64,000 nt of DNA from JAKVBH01 sp049800955 (lineage in GTDB: Bacteria > Pseudomonadota > Alphaproteobacteria > Rhodobacterales > Rhodobacteraceae), in the NCBI RefSeq assembly GCF_049800955.1, contig NZ_JBNAGA010000004.1, positions 1 to 64,000 of the forward strand. Reading direction: 5' to 3'. Positions 58,188-64,000 of this stretch are shown in pieces; positions within the stretch are counted from its first letter, which is position 1, and each line of letters begins with the position of its first letter. The position numbers and the translations under genes were made by a program. Below the pieces are notes generated by a model. It searched no databases. It was not told the origin of the DNA and worked only from the letters and a program-made list of their open reading frames with translations.

Positions 58188-58202
58188 CAGCCCGCTTTGC
58201 TG
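58188..58202 (+). repeat. Left-flank 15-mer repeated inside the IS 3' noncoding segment
   Basis: CAGCCCGCTTTGCTG at 58188-58202 abuts the left end of the element and is repeated exactly at 59406-59420, inside the noncoding 3' part. IS110/IS1111 elements choose targets with an RNA guide that matches the flank, so this match may be the guide and its target. Confidence 0.6.
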
Positions 58203-58287
58203 ATGGGGTGGATGGCTCCTGCTTCAACCGGCGTCGCGATGCGCCATAGTGCAGGTGTCAAAATCTGCTTATGAGAGGAGCCACCCC

Positions 58288-59310
58288 ATGCAAGTTACCA
58301 CAATCGGCGTTGATCTGGCCAAGAACGTTTTCCAAGTCCATGGGATCACTGCAACCGAGGAAGTGGTGTTCAACAAGCCCGTGCGGCGGGCGCAGTTTCT
58401 ACCTTTCTTTGCGAAGCTGGAGCCCTGCCTGATTGGCATGGAATCCTGCAGCAGCGCCCATCATTGGGCGCGCGAACTTACGGCCCTGGGCCACGAAGTC
58501 CGGTTGATCCCGCCGATGTACGTGAAGCCATACGTCAAACGGGGGAAGTCTGATGCCATTGATGCCGAGGCGATCTGCGAGGCAGTGACACGACCAACGA
58601 TGCGCTTCGTGGCGATTAAGACCGTGGAGCAGCAATCATTGCTGTCGCTGCATCGGGCCCGTGACCTTCTTGTTCGCCAAAGGACGCAATTGATCAATGG
58701 ATTGCGCGGTCTGGTCGCGGAGTTCGGCATCTACATCCCCAGAGGGCTGGCCCGCGTGATTGGGTTTGCCGAGGACATTTCCCTTGGTGAAGTGCTCGAC
58801 TTACCGGACATCGCCAACGAAGTAATCCGTAACCTGTCCGCACAACTCATGGCTTTGCATCAGCGGGTCCGCTGGTACGAACAGCGCCTCAAACAAGTAG
58901 CCAAAGAAGATGAACGGGTGCGCTTGTTGCGCACGATACCTGGTGTTGGGGCCGTAACGGCTTCAGCGATTGTCGCCAGCATCGGCGATGGGCATCAGTT
59001 CCGAAACGGCAGGGAATTCGCGGCCTGGCTGGGCCTGACGCCGGCAAACAAATCGAGCGGCGGCAAAGAGAAGCTGGGTCGGATCACCAAGATGGGCGAT
59101 CAGTATCTACGATCGTTGCTTGTCGTCGGTATGACATCACTGGTCCGACAAACCCGATCCCATCCAGAGCGCGCCAGCAAATGGCTGACGTCAATGTTGG
59201 AGCGCAAACCCGCCCGTGTCGCGACAGTGGCCATGGCCAACAAGACCGCCCGGATCGTCTGGGCGGTGCTCATCCGCAACGAACCCTACAGCCCACGCGT
59301 TGTGGCCTAA
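58288..59310 (+). CDS. IS110-family transposase (DEDD recombinase)
   Basis: 340 residues from ATG 58288, with a GAGGAG site. N-terminal DEDD_Tnp_IS110 domain starts TTIGVDLAKNVFQVHG (first Asp), with KSDAIDAEAICEA later; the C-terminal transposase_20 domain has IPGVGAVTASAIVASIG and FAAWLGLTPANKSSGGKEKLG with the catalytic Ser region. It appears intact. Confidence 0.95.
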   Translation: MQVTTIGVDLAKNVFQVHGITATEEVVFNKPVRRAQFLPFFAKLEPCLIGMESCSSAHHWARELTALGHEVRLIPPMYVKPYVKRGKSDAIDAEAICEAVTRPTMRFVAIKTVEQQSLLSLHRARDLLVRQRTQLINGLRGLVAEFGIYIPRGLARVIGFAEDISLGEVLDLPDIANEVIRNLSAQLMALHQRVRWYEQRLKQVAKEDERVRLLRTIPGVGAVTASAIVASIGDGHQFRNGREFAAWLGLTPANKSSGGKEKLGRITKMGDQYLRSLLVVGMTSLVRQTRSHPERASKWLTSMLERKPARVATVAMANKTARIVWAVLIRNEPYSPRVVA

Positions 59311-59534
59311 GACGAAAGGAACAGAGAGTTAGCAAGACCTGCGAGATGATGGTGCATAAGTCAGCCGCCAAAACCAGGACACCCCGCCGAATGTCCCGGG
59401 CGCCACAGCCCGCTTTGCTGTAAGGGACCTGGTTTGCGGAACCCATCAGGGCCAGCGGTCAAAACCGCGTAAACAGGCCGGACACATGACTGCTTCTGAC
59501 AAACGCACAAATCAGATCAAAAAGGACTTGCTAT
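59311..59534 (+). ncRNA. Candidate IS1111-type guide (seek/bridge) RNA region
   Basis: 224 noncoding bases between the transposase stop and the right inverted repeat, the place where IS1111-group elements encode their targeting RNA. It holds an exact 15-mer copy (59406-59420) of the left target flank. Exact RNA ends and folding are not determined. Confidence 0.5.
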
Positions 59535-59628
59535 GCAGGAGCCATCCACACAGGACATTCGCTGCATCTGCCTGGGCGCAGTACAGGTAACGGGATGAAC
59601 TCCCGTCAAATGAAACTTGGCAAATGAC

Positions 59629-60024
59629 CTAGGTATTCTGGCTCATAAGTGAGCTCAGCATAGGGCAGTCTCGCTGTCCTTTGGCGCAGTTCGCGACTAG
59701 CTCGGCCAAGGCGCTTTCCAGTCGCTTCAGTTCCGCAAGCTTGGCCTGAACGTCAGCAAGGTGCTTTCGTCCGAGGTTTTCCACCGTCTCACATGCACCC
59801 GCAGGTTCATTCGCGAGGCTGCGGAGCGCTACAGCGTCGCGGATGGAAAACCCAAGGTCACGGCAGCGCTTTATGAAACGCAGCTCCGAAATCTCAGCGT
59901 CGGAGTATGACCGGCGACCAGAGGCTGTTCGACCTGCCTTTGAGATGATCCCCTCCCGTTCATAGTACCGGATCGTCTCTATCGACACGCCGCTCAGTCG
60001 GGACGCTTCTCCAATCGCAACCAT
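59629..60024 (-). CDS. merR: MerR mercury-responsive regulator
   Basis: 131 residues. The helix-turn-helix MVAIGEASRLSGVSIETIRYYE is followed by a dimer helix and metal site: C78 (AGACET), C113 (VANCAKG) and C120 (RDCPML), the three Cys that hold Hg(II) in MerR. It is divergent from merT across a mer-type operator. Confidence 0.93.
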   Translation of the reverse strand: MVAIGEASRLSGVSIETIRYYEREGIISKAGRTASGRRSYSDAEISELRFIKRCRDLGFSIRDAVALRSLANEPAGACETVENLGRKHLADVQAKLAELKRLESALAELVANCAKGQRDCPMLSSLMSQNT

Positions 60025-60039
60025 GTGATCAATCTCCGC

Positions 60040-60070
60040 TTGCTCCTGTAGTGACTACAGGATGCATAAG
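60040..60070 (+). promoter_or_regulatory. MerR-type promoter of the mer genes
   Basis: TTGCTC and CATAAG are separated by 19 bp holding the dyad CTGTAGTGACTACAG. It lies directly between merR and merT and shows the long-spacer geometry of mer promoters. Confidence 0.75.
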
Positions 60071-60079
60071 TTTCGCATG

Positions 60080-60460
60080 ATGTCGAATACCGGAACCCTG
60101 CCAGATCAGGCGAACGGGCCGAACCGCCTTGTCATCGGCGGTGCAGGCTTGCTCGCGCTCCTCAGCGCATCCTGCTGCGTCCTGCCAATCGGGCTTTCCA
60201 TCATCGGTCTGGGCGGCACTTGGCTGACGATGCTCGGACCGTTCGTGGCATACCGCGTCGAAATACTGGTCGTGGTGGGGCTGATCTTGGCCTGGGGATG
60301 GCTGAGGCTTTGGCGTCGATGGAGTTGTGTCAGCCACAAGCGATCAACGCTGTTCATTCTCGGATTTGCAACACTCGGCTTCCTGCTCGCCGCAAGCTCT
60401 CCGCTCTGGGAAGAAGATGCGGCCCCCACGATGTGGACGTTGTGGAGGCAAACACGGTGA
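60080..60460 (+). CDS. merT: MerT-like mercury transport protein
   Basis: 126 residues from ATG 60080; the in-frame ATG at 60062 lies within the promoter. Three hydrophobic helices are present and the first carries the Cys pair SASCCVLPIG as in MerT. The cytoplasmic loop of classical MerT has a Cys pair, but here only one Cys (WSCVSHKR) is seen. It would bring Hg(II) into the cytosol. Confidence 0.87.
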   Translation: MSNTGTLPDQANGPNRLVIGGAGLLALLSASCCVLPIGLSIIGLGGTWLTMLGPFVAYRVEILVVVGLILAWGWLRLWRRWSCVSHKRSTLFILGFATLGFLLAASSPLWEEDAAPTMWTLWRQTR

Positions 60461-60666
60461 AAGACTGGCTGTTACCCCTGGGGTTAAGCGGCGCAGGACT
60501 GGCGGCGATTTGCTGCCTGACGCCCTTCCTTCCCTGGTTGTTTTCGCTCCTCGGGATCAGCGGCGCGCTCGGGTATGTGTATCGAGACGACGTGCTGCTT
60601 CCGATCCTGGCAGGGTTTCTCATTCTTACGGGGTACGCGCTATGGCGACGCAGACGAACGCAGTAG
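60457..60666 (+). CDS. merF: MerF-like mercury transport protein
   Basis: 69 residues from GTG 60457, overlapping merT (GTGA). Two helices with CCLTPFLPWLFSLLGISGALGY contain the MerF Cys pair. The usual second pair is absent. MerF imports Hg(II) in a way similar to MerT. Confidence 0.85.
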   Translation: MKDWLLPLGLSGAGLAAICCLTPFLPWLFSLLGISGALGYVYRDDVLLPILAGFLILTGYALWRRRRTQ

Positions 60667-60869
60667 TACTTCAATCCACGATCACCTGCCCGGAATGCGG
60701 ACATTCCGTCGAAGAGACGATGCCAACCGACGCCTGCCAGTGGTTCTATGAATGCACGTCCTGCAGAGCTGTTCTGAAGCCAAAGCAGGGCGACTGTTGC
60801 GTCTATTGCTCGTACGGAACCGTCGCATGTCCACCGATACAGGAAGGCAGTGCCTGCTGCGGGTCTTGA
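60642..60869 (+). CDS. GDCCVxC-domain protein
   Basis: 75 residues, 11 Cys. The pattern CPECGH, ECTSC, GDCCVYCSYG and ACCGS defines the GDCCVxC family, which accompanies mer transport genes; in some species the motif includes selenocysteine, here all Cys. Likely a cytosolic metal binder. It overlaps merF by 25 bp. Confidence 0.9.
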   Translation: MATQTNAVVLQSTITCPECGHSVEETMPTDACQWFYECTSCRAVLKPKQGDCCVYCSYGTVACPPIQEGSACCGS

Positions 60870-60873
60870 GCGG

Positions 60874-61248
60874 CTAACTCTCTTGGAAGAAGACGAGTTT
60901 GTTGCCGAACGGATCAACGACTGTACATTCCTTAGAGCCCCATGGCATCCGACTGCCGGACTTCGGTGCGATGAACTCTGTCTCTCGCGCACCAAGCTCG
61001 CGACAGAACTCCTCTAGATCGTCGATCTGAATCCGGACCTTCGCAACAGGACTGCAATCACCATGGTGCTCCGAAAGATGCAATTTGCAGCCGGACCGCG
61101 ACACCCCCAGGTACAGCGGATAATTCTCTGCGTATCGATGCTCGAAATCCAACTCGAAGCCAAGGAAGTTGACATAGAATGCCTTGGTCTTGGTTTCATC
61201 GAAAACTCGAAGCACGGGAACGGGCGGGGTTAGTTTCACCATGCTCAT
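60874..61248 (-). CDS. Glyoxalase/bleomycin-resistance superfamily protein
   Basis: 124 residues. One VOC domain: VPVLRVFDETKTKAFYVNFLGFELDF then CKLHLSEHHGDC and CTVVDPFGNKLVFFQES, with His and Glu positions for a metal. It resembles BLMA-type resistance proteins or alkylmercury-neighbour VOC proteins; the substrate is unknown. Convergent with the mer genes, 4 bp away. Confidence 0.85.
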   Translation of the reverse strand: MSMVKLTPPVPVLRVFDETKTKAFYVNFLGFELDFEHRYAENYPLYLGVSRSGCKLHLSEHHGDCSPVAKVRIQIDDLEEFCRELGARETEFIAPKSGSRMPWGSKECTVVDPFGNKLVFFQES

Positions 61249-61604
61249 TATCTAGCAAAACCCCACAACTAAACCAAACAAGCTAGAAACTCATGATACT
61301 GGTCGAGGTCGGTTCTGCTAATTCGATCCTCCGCCGCACAACCGACGGCCCTGACCGGACATATAGGAGTCGGCTTGGTTGCTAGATCGATGGTCGCCTT
61401 CCGGACATTCGCTGCAGACGCGAAGTCACTGCAAAGACGCCGTACCTGATTGCCGACTTTGCCGCCGTACATAAGGTATTCACCCGGTGACTAAGCGGTC
61501 CCGAGCAATTTTCGACATTACCCGCTCTGAAGAACTAAGTTGTTAGAGTGAACATCTCTTGCTGGCACGTTGTGTACGGTTGAAATTGGTGGTCTTGTGA
61601 ATAG
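61249..61604. other. Intergenic region, nothing recognised
   Basis: No credible gene or RNA was seen. Short minus-strand frames (61269-61472) lack a fold or ribosome site. The composition becomes more AT-rich here, marking a boundary between the mer locus and the following unknown cluster. Confidence 0.5.
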
Positions 61605-62342
61605 ATGGAAGCACTCGAAAACCTTCTCCAACTTCCCTATCAAACTCTCGCGATCTTGGTCGCGGGATACCTGTCGTATCGTCTGGCCTACACAGGCCGC
61701 GACACAACACACCGCACGCTAGACACTTTGGCGATAGCGCTTGTGTTCGCATTCGTTGCGCAGGCTGCGACAGCGGGCCTCTTGATCCTCTATGACTGGA
61801 AGTATCCTGTCCCGACGGATGGAGAATTGCCGCTGTGGGTGGGTTACGGGGCAAGCGTCGGCGGGATCATCGTCGCCCTTATTGCTGCTGCGGTTTGGCG
61901 ACGTGTCAGCGTAAATAGCCTTCCAGCATTCTTGCGAAAGGCAGGAATTTCTTCATCGGATAGAAATGTCGCGGCATGGGAAACCGTTATCAACCGCGAA
62001 GACTCCGGCCCGACCCAGATTACCGTTCTCAAAAAGGATGGGATTACAGTTCAATGCGAGCGGCTTGACGACTTCAAAGATGCGCCTTTCGGTCCGGTGA
62101 TATTAGGGCAAGACGGCTCAATCGCAATGTATGTGACGGATTACCGGGACAAAACCGGACAATGGGAAACGGTCAGCCCGGAGCATGGCGACTGGGGACC
62201 GGAAATTACGGTCATTCCTGCCACGGAAATTTCGGAAGTGCGTATTCGTCACAACCCATCACTTCTTAGGCGGTGGAGGCGCGGACGGAGCGCTGGGGGT
62301 GGGTCTGGCGTTATCGGGGATGTAGACGGGTCCACCCCCTGA
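61605..62342 (+). CDS. Membrane protein with cytosolic domain, unknown function
   Basis: 245 residues. Three helices (about 10-28, 43-63, 75-98) are followed by a soluble domain of about 145 residues containing WETVINREDSGPTQITVL, and CERLDDFKDAPFGPVILG. The tail is Arg/Gly-rich and overlaps the last of the tiny proline-rich ORFs on the other strand. It recalls DUF6338-like membrane proteins, without certainty. Confidence 0.7.
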   Translation: MEALENLLQLPYQTLAILVAGYLSYRLAYTGRDTTHRTLDTLAIALVFAFVAQAATAGLLILYDWKYPVPTDGELPLWVGYGASVGGIIVALIAAAVWRRVSVNSLPAFLRKAGISSSDRNVAAWETVINREDSGPTQITVLKKDGITVQCERLDDFKDAPFGPVILGQDGSIAMYVTDYRDKTGQWETVSPEHGDWGPEITVIPATEISEVRIRHNPSLLRRWRRGRSAGGGSGVIGDVDGSTP

Positions 62343-62363
62343 CTGCATTTCAATAACTTGCAT
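62259..62363 (-). CDS. Tiny proline-tailed ORF 5
   Basis: 34 residues, starts MQVIEMQSGGGPVY and ends SAPPPPKK. The preceding ORF's stop codon lies inside its AGAGGTAG ribosome site. It overlaps the 3' end of the opposing membrane-protein gene. Confidence 0.5.
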   Translation of the reverse strand: MQVIEMQSGGGPVYIPDNARPTPSAPSAPPPPKK

Positions 62364-62367
62364 AATG

Positions 62368-62496
62368 CTACCTCTTGGGTGGTGGCGGCGAAGACGGTAC
62401 CGCTGGTGCGGGACGTGTATTTGTCTCGGGGGTTGGTCGCGATGGCGGCAAAGAAGGACGCGGCGGTTTTGGTGGGGCTGATGGCCTTTTAGTCAT
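62368..62496 (-). CDS. Tiny proline-tailed ORF 4
   Basis: 42 residues, MTKRPSAPPKPPRPSLPP at the start and SSPPPPKR at the end. Its ribosome site AGAGGTAG includes the previous stop codon. No membrane segment. Confidence 0.6.
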   Translation of the reverse strand: MTKRPSAPPKPPRPSLPPSRPTPETNTRPAPAVPSSPPPPKR

Positions 62497-62500
62497 TGAC

Positions 62501-62638
62501 CTACCTCTTCGGCTTAGGGGGCGGCGATGATGCGGGTTTGCTGGCGACCGGTTGCTGCGATCTTTCGATCAACACTCGTGAGCTAGACTGGCGCGGTGCA
62601 GGTCTAGGCGATGGCTTGGACGATGGTGACTTGGCCAT
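62501..62638 (-). CDS. Tiny proline-tailed ORF 3
   Basis: 45 residues, MAKSPSSKPSPRPAPRQ at the start, SQQPVASKPASSPPPKPKR at the end. It is closely similar in layout to ORFs 1 and 2 (shared SQQP and PPPKPKR). Confidence 0.65.
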   Translation of the reverse strand: MAKSPSSKPSPRPAPRQSSSRVLIERSQQPVASKPASSPPPKPKR

Positions 62639-62643
62639 GCTTT

Positions 62644-62778
62644 CTACCTCTTTGGTTTGGGTGGTGGAGGCGTGCCCGGTGCCGCGGCACGGGGCTGCTG
62701 TGATCCTTGCACCCGGACTTCACCCCGCTGACGCGGGACTGGCTTGGGCTTTGGCGGCGGTGTTGGCTTCTTTGCCAT
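62644..62778 (-). CDS. Tiny proline-tailed ORF 2
   Basis: 44 residues, MAKKPTPPPKPKPVPRQ at the start, SQQPRAAAPGTPPPPKPKR at the end. The spacing to ORF 1 is 2 bp and to ORF 3 is 5 bp, so translation is probably coupled. Confidence 0.65.
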   Translation of the reverse strand: MAKKPTPPPKPKPVPRQRGEVRVQGSQQPRAAAPGTPPPPKPKR

Positions 62779-62780
62779 GT

Positions 62781-62927
62781 CTACCGCTTCGGCTTTGGAG
62801 GTGGTGACGCGGAAGGTGCACTTGCCATCGGTTGTTGTGAATTGATCGAGACGCAAAAACCATTCTCAGGCCTAGCAGTCAGAATTGTGACGTTCTCAGA
62901 CTTACTTTCGTTTTTGCTTTCGCTCAT
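62781..62927 (-). CDS. Tiny proline-tailed ORF 1
   Basis: 48 residues from ATG 62927, the first of the tandem row. The N-terminus is different from the others (MSESKNESKSENVTILTARP, Cys later), while the end, NSQQPMASAPSASPPPKPKR, has the shared tail. A TATACT box lies about 20 bp upstream, a plausible -10. Confidence 0.65.
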   Translation of the reverse strand: MSESKNESKSENVTILTARPENGFCVSINSQQPMASAPSASPPPKPKR

Positions 62928-63139
62928 GCCAGAACCTTTCCGAGTCCACAGTATACCAGAACATAATGAAAACATGGCGACGTTTCTAGCATGATCTGAC
63001 ATGGGGGCACATGCAGACCACAAGATGTTGAGTGCCGCCATTTTGGAGGATCCCACGCGAATGGAAGACTGAGACCAAAGCTCGTGTATGGATACGAAAG
63101 GGATAGCGCTTGCAGCGGCGCGATAGATGGTCTGCTAGC

Positions 63140-64000
63140 TTACCGGTTTTTCGCTTCCGCTTGGATCCTTAGCTCTAGCTCATGAGCTTCTGACACACCC
63201 AAGCTGACAAGGCGCCCTAAGATGGCATCGATCCGGCTGCGTGAAGAGTGAGAACTGCTATACAAAGACGGATCATCGACCGCCGCCTTATTCAACCATT
63301 CCGTGACTTTGCGACCGATACCGAGCTCATGCCACATCGAGCGGTCGCCGTCCGTTACTTCGAGCCAAGTTTCGAGCGCGTTCAACAGGAAATCGAGATG
63401 TCGTGCAGTCGGAGCAACATTTAGGGTGTTCATCGTGCAAAGCGCGACGAAAGCGGTAGGACCGCCTGACATCATCGGGCGTAGCGTTTCAAGAATTGGA
63501 TCAACTCGGTCAAACACAGCCGGAACAAGATAAGTCTTTGTTCCAGAAAACGGGCTGTGGAGGTTCATAAGCAGCATGCCGATCAATGGACCGGTTTCTA
63601 TATCGATCCCGAGTTCTCCCCGGCGACGATCCCAAGACCATCGATTTAGCTCAATCGCACGCGCAACCATCTTCTGCCGCAAAGCCGACGCCCGAACTGA
63701 CGGCCTGTCCGGCTCATTGAAATAGTGAACATCAGCGGCATGTATGACCGTTTCAGCAACATCGCAGAATGACCGATCAGGTAGCTCAACTATCGGCAGA
63801 AGAAGCGATAAGAACTGATCCTCCTCCCAGTCCATCAAAGCGGTTGCTAACAAGGCATAGAACTGATTGTTCCAATCGCTTGGTGTCTGACTGAGCTCAG
63901 CATCAGCGGAATAGCCGTGACCATTCATTCGTGCTGACCATGGCGCGTATGTTTCAATGATCTCAAGGTACCAGCCGGGCCGAGCGCTTCCTTCAACATT
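63140..64000 (-). CDS. C-terminal part of an unknown protein (5' end beyond window)
   Basis: 286 residues to the window edge; the frame stays open to the last base, so the ATG at 63928 is probably internal and the true start lies right of the window. The part seen is soluble and helical, with WYLEIIETYAPWSARM, WNNQFYALLATALMDWEED and ELNRWSWDRRRGEL. No family recognised. It lies 213 bp upstream of the tiny proline-tailed ORFs, same strand. Confidence 0.7.
   Translation of the reverse strand, partial: NVEGSARPGWYLEIIETYAPWSARMNGHGYSADAELSQTPSDWNNQFYALLATALMDWEEDQFLSLLLPIVELPDRSFCDVAETVIHAADVHYFNEPDRPSVRASALRQKMVARAIELNRWSWDRRRGELGIDIETGPLIGMLLMNLHSPFSGTKTYLVPAVFDRVDPILETLRPMMSGGPTAFVALCTMNTLNVAPTARHLDFLLNALETWLEVTDGDRSMWHELGIGRKVTEWLNKAAVDDPSLYSSSHSSRSRIDAILGRLVSLGVSEAHELELRIQAEAKNR

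Larger units (their letters stand above)
58203..59555 (+). mobile_element. IS110-family (IS1111-like) insertion sequence
   Basis: Subterminal 15-bp perfect inverted repeats, GTGGATGGCTCCTGC (58208-58222) and GCAGGAGCCATCCAC (59535-59549), enclose one transposase gene. Subterminal repeats and a long 3' noncoding part are typical of the IS1111 subgroup. The outer ends are placed within a few bases only. It sits just after virB11 and before the mer locus. Confidence 0.85.

Noticed and set aside
61269..61472. 67-residue minus-strand frame
   Set aside because: No ribosome site, no fold, ordinary random frame in an intergenic gap.
62259..62927. CRISPR array
   Set aside because: The repetition is in coding tails of unequal spacing and imperfect DNA identity, not in regular repeats with spacers.

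Overview
The window looks like part of a large plasmid or other mobile replicon from a marine-type alphaproteobacterium, most likely Rhodobacterales (Roseobacter or Paracoccus group). The evidence is a RepA/RepB partition pair of the repABC type at the left edge, DUF736 and a large ParB-like plasmid protein next to it, high GC with dense ATGA-type gene overlaps, and a complete set of VirB channel genes at the right. No chromosomal housekeeping operon, rRNA or tRNA was seen. The host assignment is inferred from gene content and protein style only.

Layout. 1-6.1 kb: partition/replication backbone (repB partial, repA, candidate iteron/parS-like repeats, a DnaA box, DUF736, ParB-like protein, a small MGLDQY protein). 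6.6-12 kb: a stand-alone Rieske protein, a Crp/Fnr regulator and a leftward operon (VTT membrane protein, a CDF-type transporter lacking two key Asp residues, fatty-acid-hydroxylase-like protein, DUF411 protein). 12-31 kb: a copper and metal resistance island. It holds a two-component system, a cop operon (L,D-transpeptidase, CopC, CopD, multicopper oxidase, cytochrome c, DsbA-like), copper ATPase with CueR, a periplasmic thiol-redox set (ScsB/DsbD-like, rhodanese, DsbA-like, DsbB) and a ZntA-type ATPase flanked by two more L,D-transpeptidases. 31-36 kb: a PhnCDE-like ABC transporter fused by gene overlap to a di-haem cytochrome c peroxidase, divergent from an MntR-type regulator. 36-44 kb: a leftward operon (SCO, DsbB, DsbA, PCuAC, SCO, M23 peptidase, DUF411, LspA) and a rightward one (transglutaminase, CDF, methyltransferase), both starting at MerR-type promoters around a divalent-metal MerR regulator.

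44-58 kb: XRE regulator, a PIN toxin-antitoxin pair and a VirB1-VirB11 type IV secretion locus. No VirD4 or relaxase is in the window. 58.2-59.6 kb: an IS110-family (IS1111-like) insertion sequence with a noncoding 3' segment that probably encodes its guide RNA. 59.6-61.2 kb: a reduced mer locus (MerR, MerT, MerF, GDCCVxC protein) without MerA. 61.6-64 kb: a membrane protein convergent with a tandem row of five tiny ORFs sharing a proline-rich PPPKPKR-like C-terminus, preceded by a truncated large unknown gene.

How it fits together. Copper reaching the periplasm would be oxidised by the multicopper oxidase, bound by CopC, PCuAC, SCO and DUF411 proteins, and pumped from the cytosol by CopA. 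Thiol oxidoreductases would repair Cu-damaged disulfides, and extra L,D-transpeptidases would maintain the wall. Two sets of shared cis elements tie the island together: a 10-bp-spaced tandem GATACAT/TTACAAA element at four promoters, probably read by the two-component regulator, and 19-bp-spacer MerR promoters (CueR type, divalent-metal type and mer type) at six places. These links are read from sequence and remain inferences.
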